Shown here one piece after another: positions 1 to 6,556 of a stretch of 64,000 nucleotides of DNA. Source of the DNA: Anaerobaca sp035448545 (GTDB lineage: Bacteria > Planctomycetota > Phycisphaerae > Sedimentisphaerales > Anaerobacaceae). Each line of letters begins with the position of its first letter. Position 1 is the first letter of the stretch. The notes below the pieces were generated by a model. The model was given only the letters and a program-made list of their open reading frames with translations, had not been told where the DNA came from and made no database searches. The translations under genes were made by a program, and so were the position numbers. Where the stretch lies: the NCBI GenBank assembly GCA_035448545.1, contig DAOTJE010000018.1, positions 1-64,000 of the forward strand, read 5' to 3'.

Positions 1-2
1 AC

Positions 3-1529
3 GTGGTGCGATTCGACGCCTGCAAGGCCCTGGACGGCAAGAAAACCTATCGGCCTGTTCATCCGGTCCCCGGCGGATTCGCCGAGGGCGACCCCGCAGG
101 CCCCCTGCCTTTGTATGGCTTGCCGAAGTTGCTGGCCGATACCAGCAGCCCAGTGTTCATCGTTGAGGGCGAGAAGTGTTGCGATGCGGGCCGGAAGATC
201 GGCCTGTTGACGACCACGTCCGCCCACGGCGCGCAGAGTCCTCAGCGAACGGACTGGCAGCCGTTGGCGGGGAGGGACGTCGTGATTCTGCCCGACTGCG
301 ACCAACCGGGCGAGAAATATGCCGCGACCGTGGCCGACATCCTCACGGGCCTGAATCCGGCGGCGCGGGTGAAGATCGTTCGGCTGCCCGGCCTGCCCGG
401 CGGCGGCGACTTCTATGACTATATTGAGCAGTCCGAATCTAAAAACCCGGAAACGATCAAGGCGAATGTGCTGACAACGGCAGTGGAAGTCCCGTTGACA
501 CGATCTGCGGCGACGGCCCGCAAAGCAGCCGAAGCGATGTCTCCTGACTACGTATGCATGGTCGATGTTGAGCCCAAGCCTATTCGGTGGCTCTGGCAGG
601 ATCGTCTGCCCGGCGCGATGCTCAGCCTCCTTATCGGTGTAGAGGGGCGCGGCAAGACATTCGTCGCGCTTGACATGGCGGCGCGGATCACCACGGGGCG
701 TTTCTGGCCGGATGCACAAGCCCCGGAAGATGTACCACTTGTTGGTAACGTCGTTTTTTTGACCAGCGAAGATCACCTTGAATACACAGTGCGACCCCGG
801 CTTGACGCGATGGGTGCCGATGCTTCGAGGGTGTTCGCACTGCGCGGCGTGAAGTCAGAAAAAGGCAGCGAGTTCTTTGACGTGGTGAAGCACCTACCTG
901 CGCTGGAGGAGATGGTCAAGTCCATTGGTAACGTGCGGTTGATTATCTGCGACCCGCTGACTGCCTTCCTTGGAGCGACCGACCAGCACAAAAACGGTGA
1001 AGTCCGCACGGCTTTGGCCCGATTCAGCGGGCTTGCCGAGCGGTATGGCTGTGCCGTCGTCGGCATTTCGCACCTGAGCAAAGACGCGAGCAAGGCCGCG
1101 ATTCACCGCACGATCGGGAGCGTTGCATTCAGCGCAGCAGCAAGGGCTGTGTGGCTTGTCGCCGACGACAAAGACGACGACACGCGGCGGATCTTCTGCC
1201 CGGTGAAATGCAACCTTGCGCCACTGGCGAAGAGCTTGGCATTCCGAATCGAGGATGGCGCGGTTCACTGGGAAGCGGGTCAATTCGAGGCGAACGCCAA
1301 CGACCTTTTGTCCGACGGGAACAGTGAATCCCCCCTGAATGAAGCGGTTCAATTCCTGCGCGAGATATTGGCTGATGGTCGCGTGCTGTCGAAGGAAGTC
1401 CAGAAGCTGGCGAAGCAAAGTGGCATCTCCGAGCGGACCTTGAATCGCGCCAAGAAGGTGGTCGGGGTGAAGTCCGAGAGAGAAGGAATCGGCGTCACGT
1501 CCGTTTGGTTCTGGAGGCTGAGCCAGTGA
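3..1529 (+). CDS. RepA-type primase-helicase of the mobile element (5' end cut by window)
   Basis: The frame is open to the left window edge, so the N-terminus is probably missing; the GTG at 3 is only the first possible start seen. From that codon, residues about 45-110 look like a TOPRIM fold (VFIVEGEK near residue 51, then LPDCDQPGEKYA), the primase/toposiomerase metal site. Residues about 195-410 are a RecA/RepA-like ATPase: Walker A GVEGRGKT at 212-219, and LIICDPLTAFLG and VVGISHLSK as Walker B and sensor-like strands. The last 70 residues look like a winged-helix tail. This layout is typical of replication proteins of phages, plasmids and satellites. It probably unwinds and primes element DNA at the iteron array just downstream. 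Confidence 0.82.
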   Translation: MVRFDACKALDGKKTYRPVHPVPGGFAEGDPAGPLPLYGLPKLLADTSSPVFIVEGEKCCDAGRKIGLLTTTSAHGAQSPQRTDWQPLAGRDVVILPDCDQPGEKYAATVADILTGLNPAARVKIVRLPGLPGGGDFYDYIEQSESKNPETIKANVLTTAVEVPLTRSAATARKAAEAMSPDYVCMVDVEPKPIRWLWQDRLPGAMLSLLIGVEGRGKTFVALDMAARITTGRFWPDAQAPEDVPLVGNVVFLTSEDHLEYTVRPRLDAMGADASRVFALRGVKSEKGSEFFDVVKHLPALEEMVKSIGNVRLIICDPLTAFLGATDQHKNGEVRTALARFSGLAERYGCAVVGISHLSKDASKAAIHRTIGSVAFSAAARAVWLVADDKDDDTRRIFCPVKCNLAPLAKSLAFRIEDGAVHWEAGQFEANANDLLSDGNSESPLNEAVQFLREILADGRVLSKEVQKLAKQSGISERTLNRAKKVVGVKSEREGIGVTSVWFWRLSQ

Positions 1530-1539
1530 AAGGACAGTT

Positions 1540-1710
1540 GGCAATCTTAGGAAGGCAAAACCGCTTTTTTGGGGCAAAAAACCAAACATTGCCCATAGAT
1601 TGCCAAAGACACAAAATGGCAATCTTAAAAGATTGCCACCAAATCCTTAAGAATGACGCAAAAACCCAAAGATTGCCAAAAGTGTGTGTATGGCAATCTA
1701 TTGGCAATCT
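1540..1710. repeat. Iteron array in an AT-rich segment, candidate replication origin
   Basis: Seven exact copies of the octamer GGCAATCT lie here: forward at 1540, 1618, 1692 and 1703, and reversed (AGATTGCC) at 1597-1604, 1630-1637 and 1670-1677. The copies at 1617-1626 and 1629-1638 form a perfect 10-bp inverted repeat with a 2-bp gap. A shorter copy, CATTGCC, is at 1587. By hand count, G+C is 47 of 120 bases at 1561-1680, well below the flanks. Iterons around an AT-rich stretch just 3' of a rep helicase gene is the origin layout known from SaPI-type satellites. They could instead be operators for the operon starting at 1732. Confidence 0.7.
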
Positions 1711-1731
1711 TTGGACAGCGAGAAAGGATCA

Positions 1732-1839
1732 ATGATGGGCAAAAGCTACTTGCGAGTGCCCCTGGACCGCCTGCGGCAGGATGCGCTGCACGGTGTGTCG
1801 GCAGAAATTTGTGGGCGGGGGTCGTCAAATGTCGGTTGA
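1732..1839 (+). CDS. Small ORF (35 aa) ahead of the terminase small subunit
   Basis: ATG at 1732 (a second ATG at 1735) follows a good ribosome binding site, AGAAAGGA at 1721-1728. The frame stops at 1837-1839 and overlaps the start of the next gene at 1829 by 11 bases, which would allow translational coupling. The peptide begins MMGKSYLRVPLDRL and contains one cysteine; no domain is recognisable. It is the first ORF after the iteron array. It may be a real small protein or only a leader that feeds ribosomes into the terminase gene. Confidence 0.45.
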   Translation: MMGKSYLRVPLDRLRQDALHGVSAEICGRGSSNVG

Positions 1840-2209
1840 AAAAACGATCACCATCAAGCAGGAACGAGCCATTCTCCTTTTGCTCCAAGGCAACAAGGCC
1901 AAATCGGTGGCCCGCAAGATGGGTTTGAGCGAACGCACGTTGGATCGTTGGAAGCGGGACCCCGCGTTCTGTGCGGTACGCGACGCGACCCGTCAACGGA
2001 TCTTCGATGAAGCCGTCGCAAAGCTGGCCGGCATGGCCGACGAGGCGGTGGAGAAGCTGAGGGCCATTCTCACGGGCAAGGTCAAGCCCGACCACGGGAT
2101 GTTGCGGGCAATCGAAATCTGCCTGCGAGAGGCTCGCGCCACTGAGGAAGTCGAGATTCGTCAGATGATTGCGGAACTGAAGGATGAAGTCTCGAGGCGA
2201 CAGGCATGA
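1829..2209 (+). CDS. Phage terminase small subunit-like HTH protein
   Basis: A 126-aa protein starting MSVEKTITIKQERAI; the ATG at 1829 is preceded by the purine run GGGCGGGGG, and I prefer it to the in-frame ATG at 1781, which lacks a site. Residues about 8-45 form a helix-turn-helix with the pattern LLQGNKAKSVARKMGLSERT then LDRWKRDPAF, characteristic of phBC6A51-type terminase small subunits. The rest is helical, consistent with the oligomerisation part. Such proteins recognise the packaging site and load the large subunit. The gene overlaps its neighbours on both sides, and the large subunit lies 1 kb downstream in the same operon. Confidence 0.7.
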   Translation: MSVEKTITIKQERAILLLLQGNKAKSVARKMGLSERTLDRWKRDPAFCAVRDATRQRIFDEAVAKLAGMADEAVEKLRAILTGKVKPDHGMLRAIEICLREARATEEVEIRQMIAELKDEVSRRQA

Positions 2210-2484
2210 GGTTGTACCAGATCCACAGCGAGCTGAACGCGATCAAGCGCCAGCTTCGGGCTGGCAAGCGGCAGGTTTGTCAGGAGCAGCTACAGCGCTA
2301 CGCGATGGACGGCACCCTGCCCGGAGACCCCTTGACGCTGGCGTATGTCCGGCTGACTGAGGCGGCTCAACGGTGCATGGTCACGTGCATCGGCGGCGAC
2401 GAAGCCACACATGAGCAGGCTGTCCGGGCATACGAAGCGGCCCTTGCCGAATGGCAGCAGACATTGCAAGGGGGTGTTCTGTGA
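2206..2484 (+). CDS. Hypothetical protein of the mobile element (92 aa)
   Basis: The start ATG overlaps the preceding stop as ATGA, and its own stop overlaps the next start as GTGA, so it is clearly part of the translationally coupled operon. The protein is soluble and mostly helical: an N-terminal stretch QIHSELNAIKRQLRAGK, three cysteines (in VCQEQ, QRCMV and TCIGG), and a C-terminal helix EAALAEWQQTLQ. I recognise no family. Its position between the terminase subunits suggests a packaging or replication accessory role, but nothing in the sequence proves this. Confidence 0.6.
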   Translation: MRLYQIHSELNAIKRQLRAGKRQVCQEQLQRYAMDGTLPGDPLTLAYVRLTEAAQRCMVTCIGGDEATHEQAVRAYEAALAEWQQTLQGGVL

Positions 2485-2897
2485 ACGAGCGTCTGCCTTC
2501 CCCGCAGGGGGTCAAGGGCGCGCAACGGCAGCGGGCGTCGGGTTTTGCGAGTCGAGGGCAATCCCCCGCGTCCATGCCGTTGTCGAAAACCCGAAGTCTG
2601 AAGCGTTTTGACCGGGCGGTGCTCAAGGGCGGTGCCTTGCCGGTGTACTACCGAGTTTGGGACACGCTGGACGCCATGAGCAACCCCCACGGCGTTGTCT
2701 GTGCTCACATTCAAACTGTCGTCTTTGCGGTGCGCGATCGGTTCCCCGAGCATCCGCGCCCCACGGTGGCCGAAGTCGAGGGCGCGATTGTCTACGGGCG
2801 GCACGTCGGGCGGCTTGAGCGGCTACCGCGACACGTGACCGACCCCGAGGGCGTGATTGCCGTCTGTGTGCTGAAAGGATCGAAGAATGACCGATGA
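2481..2897 (+). CDS. Hypothetical protein of the mobile element (138 aa)
   Basis: I take the GTG at 2481, which overlaps the previous stop as GTGA and follows the site AAGGGGG, rather than an in-frame ATG 30 bases upstream inside the previous gene. The first 45 residues are basic and rich in Ser, Gln and Arg, probably disordered. The remainder (from about KRFDRAVLKGGALPVYYRVW) looks like a small alpha/beta domain. No family is recognised. The stop overlaps the SSB-like gene start at 2887 by 11 bases. Confidence 0.55.
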   Translation: MNERLPSPQGVKGAQRQRASGFASRGQSPASMPLSKTRSLKRFDRAVLKGGALPVYYRVWDTLDAMSNPHGVVCAHIQTVVFAVRDRFPEHPRPTVAEVEGAIVYGRHVGRLERLPRHVTDPEGVIAVCVLKGSKNDR

Positions 2898-3201
2898 GCA
2901 GCTTGCCAGTGTGACCGTCGTTGGCAGAATCGCCGAACGGCCCACGATGTCAGAAACCGCCACAGGTAAAACGTTGGCCCACTTCTGGCTTCAGTGTGGT
3001 GACAATGAGGTTTGGTGTATGACTGTCGGCCCACTTGCCGAGAACGTCCGACGGTTCGGTGCCGTCGGTGCTGAGGTTTTGGGCTGGGGCCGGCTGAACT
3101 GGCTTCATGGTCAACCTGAGCAGCCTCACGTCCAGCTTGATCGGCTGGCGTTCGTGAACCCGAAAGAAGTCGCGTCGATTCTTGGATGGGACCTGCAATG
3201 A
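2887..3201 (+). CDS. SSB-like OB-fold protein
   Basis: A 104-aa protein with the outline of a bacterial single-stranded-DNA-binding OB fold: SVTVVGRIAERPTMSETATG (strand 1 and loop), KTLAHFWLQCGD, then EVWCMTVGPLAENVRRF, GAEVLGWGRLNW, and a last strand HVQLDRLAFV. Known SSBs share the order V-x-GR-x-x-x-P, a Phe-rich strand, the helix A-E-x-x-x-x-x-x-G, and a G-x-L strand. It lacks the long acidic tail of host SSB. It probably coats single-stranded DNA during element replication. The start is chosen for its overlap with the gene before; the stop overlaps terL as ATGA. Confidence 0.65.
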   Translation: MTDEQLASVTVVGRIAERPTMSETATGKTLAHFWLQCGDNEVWCMTVGPLAENVRRFGAVGAEVLGWGRLNWLHGQPEQPHVQLDRLAFVNPKEVASILGWDLQ

Positions 3202-4607
3202 CCCTGGCCGCCCCGACATCCCGATGGACCCCTGCGAACCTGGACCCGAGGCAGGCAGCCTTTTGGCAGAGCACGGCCACGATAACAGCGGTCCCGGCTT
3301 GTCGCCGGTCCTGGAAAACCGAGGGCGCAAAACGCCGTCTCGTTCGTGCGGCGTTGACTCCAAGTCCGCACACAGGCCGGCGGTTCTTCGCCTGCGCCCC
3401 GACACAGCAACAGGCAAGGGACATCTTCTGGTCCGACCTGAAAGCGATGGTGCCGACGTGGGCGCTGCGAACGGGCAACCCCGACAAGGACATCCGCGAA
3501 TCCGACTTGGAGATTCATCTGCGGGACGGCGGCCTCATTCGGGTGGCTGGACTGGATCGACCGGCCCGCGTCGAAGGCGGTTTCTGGGACGGCGGGCTGA
3601 TTGACGAGTACGCGGACTGTCGGCCTGATGTCCTGCATGAGCACATCGTCCCCATGATGGTTCGGCCCGGCTCCTACATCGACATCATCGGCAGTCCGAG
3701 CGGCAGAAACCACTGGTATGACCTCGTTGAGCGGATCAAGAGCGGCGACTTGCCGAACGCGGCGCACTTCACGTGGAAAGGCAGCGAAGTCCTTCACCTC
3801 TATCTCGGGCGCGAACGCGCGGAAGAGGTGCTGTCGCAGGCCCGCGCGACGATGGACGAGGACACGTACCGCCAGGAGTGGGAAGCTGCGTTCACGTCGC
3901 CACGGAATCAAGTGTACTATGCCTTCCGCGCCGACGACCACGTGGAACCCTGTGAGTACGACCCACGGACCGAGCTTCACGTCGCGTTCGACTTCAACGT
4001 CAGTCCGGGCGTCGCGATCATCTGTCAAGAGCGGCGGTACACTGGCAGCAACCCCCACGTGGACCGATCCGAAGATGTCACGATGGTGATTGACGAAATC
4101 TGGATCGAGCAGAACAGCAACACCCGGAAGGTGTGTGCGGAGCTTCTACGGCGGTACAGCGGGCATGAGGGCGAAGTATGGATCTACGCCGACGCAAGCG
4201 GCGGTGCCGGGCACACGTCACAAGTGGAAGGTTCCGACCTGGACTTGATTCGCAAAATCCTGGACCCGGTGTTCGGCGGTCGCGATGTTCAAATGACCGG
4301 GGGCAAGGTTCTGCACGTGCCAAGCCGTCTGGTCGTGGATGTCCCTGCGGCCAATCCACCGGTGCGGGCCAGGATCAACAGTGTGAACGCGCGACTGCGG
4401 GCGGTTGACGGCACGATCCGCACGAGGATTGACCCACGGTGTAAACGCCTCGTTAGGGACATGGAAGGCGTCCAGTACAAGAAAGGGTCAAGTGACCTCG
4501 ACAAAGCGGGTGCCCCGGACCTGAGCCATATCAGCGACGCGTTCGGATACATGATTCACCGGCGGCACCCCTTGGTCGAAAGTCGTTGGGAAGTGCAACA
4601 ATTCTAA
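3198..4607 (+). CDS. terL: Phage terminase large subunit with degenerate Walker A
   Basis: 469 aa; the ATG at 3198 overlaps the upstream stop. The order of motifs is that of TerL: P-loop region at residues 35-41, an adenine-site segment CAPTQQQARDIFWSD, Walker B GGLIDEYAD (D136, E137), and a C-terminal RNase H-like nuclease with acidic residues in HVAFDFNVSP, IYADASGGAG and LSHISDAFGYMI. The family P-loop GRRSGKT reads CRRSWKT here: Cys35 (TGT) and Trp39 (TGG) replace two glycines, each explicable by one G-to-T change. Lys40 and Thr41 remain. ATP hydrolysis, and so packaging, is doubtful, while the nuclease looks intact. No portal gene follows. Confidence 0.85.
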   Translation: MTLAAPTSRWTPANLDPRQAAFWQSTATITAVPACRRSWKTEGAKRRLVRAALTPSPHTGRRFFACAPTQQQARDIFWSDLKAMVPTWALRTGNPDKDIRESDLEIHLRDGGLIRVAGLDRPARVEGGFWDGGLIDEYADCRPDVLHEHIVPMMVRPGSYIDIIGSPSGRNHWYDLVERIKSGDLPNAAHFTWKGSEVLHLYLGRERAEEVLSQARATMDEDTYRQEWEAAFTSPRNQVYYAFRADDHVEPCEYDPRTELHVAFDFNVSPGVAIICQERRYTGSNPHVDRSEDVTMVIDEIWIEQNSNTRKVCAELLRRYSGHEGEVWIYADASGGAGHTSQVEGSDLDLIRKILDPVFGGRDVQMTGGKVLHVPSRLVVDVPAANPPVRARINSVNARLRAVDGTIRTRIDPRCKRLVRDMEGVQYKKGSSDLDKAGAPDLSHISDAFGYMIHRRHPLVESRWEVQQF

Positions 4608-4623
4608 AATCGAAAGGAAAGTC

Positions 4624-5319
4624 ATGTTCAGAACAAAAGGCGAGGCAAGGCAACATCTCAGAGACCGTGCGCGATTTGGGTTCGACTATGTCCTGCCCGA
4701 GCCCCAGCCGGCCGAATCGGCGCGGCAGTCTCCATCGGGCCGGGGGTTCACGGCGCAACTGGCGCTGATGGAGCTTGTCGCGAAGTTCGACCGGGAGGCG
4801 CAAGCCGTCGAACGCGATGATCGGCTGAGTAACAAGGGTAGGTCGGAACGATTGGCAGAACTGGCGCGCGAATCGCTGAAACAAGTCGATGTTCTGCGGG
4901 TGCGGCTCTACGATCCCATCGAGAGTGATTTGGCGGAACTGCAAAAGCAGGCGGCGTCGCCGACCCGCAAGCAGGGTGACATCGAACAGCTTATGTTGGA
5001 GCGCGAAGTTCGGGACAGGCTTCTGGGGATGAATGATGTCCGGCGAATCGAGGTTCTGTATAACGCGATCGAATCCGGCGACGCGCTGACGGTCGAAAGC
5101 ATATTGAGCGCGCCGAAGATTGCGCCCTTGGTTCCCGATGAAATCATGGAAGAGGCGCGGCAGCGCTGGTATGCGTGGCAGAATCCCGAACTGGCGGCAC
5201 AGATCGAAGACGCGGTGGTCGCGAGGGACGTCCTACGGAGCAATTTCGGCGGCGTGCGTGCGGCTTTTGAGGCGTTGGCTGGCGTCGAACCTGCCGGGGA
5301 ACCTGCCGCCAAAAAGTAA
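4624..5319 (+). CDS. Hypothetical protein after terL (231 aa)
   Basis: ATG at 4624 is preceded by AAAGGAAAG at the right distance. The protein is soluble, highly charged and mainly helical. A Pro/Ser-rich segment at about residues 22-42 separates a short N-terminus from long helices rich in Glu, Arg and Leu (about 50-180), with coiled-coil-like spacing around LAELQKQAASPTRK and QLMLEREVRDRLL. The end is Ala/Pro-rich, PAGEPAAKK. In phages the slot after terL usually holds the portal, but this is far too short and does not resemble one. No family recognised. Confidence 0.65.
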   Translation: MFRTKGEARQHLRDRARFGFDYVLPEPQPAESARQSPSGRGFTAQLALMELVAKFDREAQAVERDDRLSNKGRSERLAELARESLKQVDVLRVRLYDPIESDLAELQKQAASPTRKQGDIEQLMLEREVRDRLLGMNDVRRIEVLYNAIESGDALTVESILSAPKIAPLVPDEIMEEARQRWYAWQNPELAAQIEDAVVARDVLRSNFGGVRAAFEALAGVEPAGEPAAKK

Positions 5320-5340
5320 CACGGTGTCACCCTCGTCAAA

Positions 5341-5370
5341 GGGCCGGTCGTGGACGCGTCCGACCGGCCC
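5341..5370. repeat. Perfect 10-bp inverted repeat after the 231-aa gene
   Basis: GGGCCGGTCG at 5341-5350 pairs with CGACCGGCCC at 5361-5370 around a 10-base centre that contains GGACGCGTC. It starts 21 bases after the preceding stop. There is no T-run behind it, so it is not a classical intrinsic terminator; it may stabilise or process the transcript or bind a protein. Confidence 0.55.
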
Positions 5371-5587
5371 AGGGTTTGAGAATCTGCGGTACAGGCAGAT
5401 GGTCACGCGGGCAACCCTTGCCCCGTCAACGACTTGCGAGCGGGCCTGAAAAAATGTCCAGATTCCGCGTCTTTTTGGTTGCGTGTCACGGGGGTTTCGG
5501 GGAAAATGAAGGCGTATGAAATCGAAAGACTCAAACCAAGTTCTTCACCAACAGACATTCATGGCCGGGGACGGTCTACCCGTAAGG

Positions 5588-5632
5588 GCGACCGGGCTTC
5601 TTTCGAGCCTCATACACCCCCGGCCGCTTTTT
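5588..5632 (+). terminator. Possible intrinsic terminator or attenuator
   Basis: GCGACCGGG at 5588-5596 can pair with CCCGGCCGC at 5619-5627 (one A-C mismatch), followed directly by five T at 5628-5632. The loop is long (22 bases) but has an inner GGCT/AGCC pairing. The ribosome binding site of the next gene lies immediately after. Confidence 0.4.
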
Positions 5633-5648
5633 CAGAAAGAGGTGACGT

Positions 5649-6014
5649 ATGAGATCGGAAGAATCCACCCCACTTCCCACCACTGTTGACGGTCTCGAAA
5701 AGTTGGTCCGTCGCATCGTCGGTGAAGCGCTGCAATCCACGGCGGCGTTCTGCCGGCAGATGGACGAACTGCCGACCACGGGCGACGACTTCCTGGACAA
5801 GGCATTGGACGACCTGGACCCGGTCGCGCAGGCGGCAGTTGTCGCGCTGCTCGGGCAGTACGGCAGGGACGACCGAATCGACTTGGCTTTGCAGCGAGTC
5901 GAAGCTCGCGTCGCCAAGTTCGAGAACCCCGACCGGCTTCGGCAACTGTGCGCTGAGGCAGATGCGGCAGAATCAGAGGAAGCTGTCCGGTACTGGCTCA
6001 CATTCGCAAAGTAG
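5649..6014 (+). CDS. Hypothetical protein of the mobile element (121 aa)
   Basis: ATG at 5649 has AGAAAGAGGTG just upstream. The 121-aa product is acidic and helical, with an evenly spread Leu/Ala heptad-like pattern from VDGLEKLVRRIVGEAL to AEADAAESEEAVRYW, suggesting a small helical bundle or dimer. No signal peptide, membrane segment or known domain. It is flanked on both sides by GC-rich hairpins that share the core CCGGTC, so its expression may be set apart from the terminase operon. Confidence 0.6.
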   Translation: MRSEESTPLPTTVDGLEKLVRRIVGEALQSTAAFCRQMDELPTTGDDFLDKALDDLDPVAQAAVVALLGQYGRDDRIDLALQRVEARVAKFENPDRLRQLCAEADAAESEEAVRYWLTFAK

Positions 6015-6024
6015 GCGTCCATGC

Positions 6025-6058
6025 GGGGGCCGGCTGTGCGTTCTTCTGGCCGGTCCCC
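6025..6058. repeat. Hairpin between the 121-aa gene and the HTH gene
   Basis: Bases 6025-6035 (GGGGGCCGGCT) pair with 6048-6058 (GGCCGGTCCCC) over 11 positions, two of them G-T, with a 12-base loop. It sits 10 bases after the upstream stop and just before the ribosome binding site of the next gene. The arm core matches the two hairpins at 5341 and 5588. Confidence 0.5.
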
Positions 6059-6080
6059 ACTTCTGGGAGGTGGTGACATC

Positions 6081-6488
6081 ATGGAGAACAGAGCAGAGCA
6101 ACGTCGTCGGGCGGTCCTTGAGGCCCTTGCCCGCGCCACAGAAGGTGGACGCGGTAACAAGAAAACCCTTCCGCAGAAATCTGCCAAAGGGTTTAGCTTT
6201 ATCGAGGTTTCGATGAAGATAAAGCCGCTGATTGCTGTGCGGGCGAAGGAGAGACAGAAGGCGGGCGGCGAAAGCCGAGAAGTGGGTCGTCAGAAATCTG
6301 ACAAACCACTCGACACCAAGAAGGAAGCCGCCAAGCTGGCCGGAGTCAGCCACGACACCTTCCACAAGGGCAAAGTGGCGCTGAATCACGGTTCGACCCC
6401 GACGCCAGTTGGGTCAGGAACCCCCACACTTGGGGGCCAGGATCAACGAACGACTGACGGTGAGGCCCACGGGCAGGGTCAAGGGTAA
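6081..6488 (+). CDS. Small HTH DNA-binding protein of the mobile element
   Basis: The ATG at 6081 follows a strong site, GGGAGGTGG at 6065-6073, so I start here rather than at 6021. The product is 135 aa: a basic N-terminus rich in Arg, Lys and Gly, then near residues 76-96 a helix-turn-helix KKEAAKLAGVSHDTFHKGK, the wording typical of ParB-like and phage regulatory proteins in which the HTH stands beside a replication or partition function. The tail is Gly/Gln-rich. It could regulate excision or the operon, as it precedes the integrase by 68 bases. Confidence 0.6.
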   Translation: MENRAEQRRRAVLEALARATEGGRGNKKTLPQKSAKGFSFIEVSMKIKPLIAVRAKERQKAGGESREVGRQKSDKPLDTKKEAAKLAGVSHDTFHKGKVALNHGSTPTPVGSGTPTLGGQDQRTTDGEAHGQGQG

Positions 6489-6556
6489 AATCGTGGCTCC
6501 TGCGCGGCGTGGGAGCCTCTAACAACTTCCAAGTAGAAGTATGAAAGGGCAAGACG

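Larger units (their letters stand above)
5320..5648 (+). other. Intergenic stretch with two hairpins
   Basis: This 329-base stretch has no convincing gene. It contains a perfect inverted repeat at 5341-5370 and a terminator-like hairpin at 5588-5632, both annotated separately. A 48-codon frame from ATG 5506 runs into the start of the next gene as ATGA, but it contains the terminator-like hairpin and encodes a low-complexity peptide, so I do not call it. Confidence 0.5.

Noticed and set aside
5506..5652. 48-codon frame ending as ATGA on the next gene
   Set aside because: Contains the terminator-like hairpin and encodes a Ser/Pro/Arg-rich peptide; the overlap alone is weak evidence.
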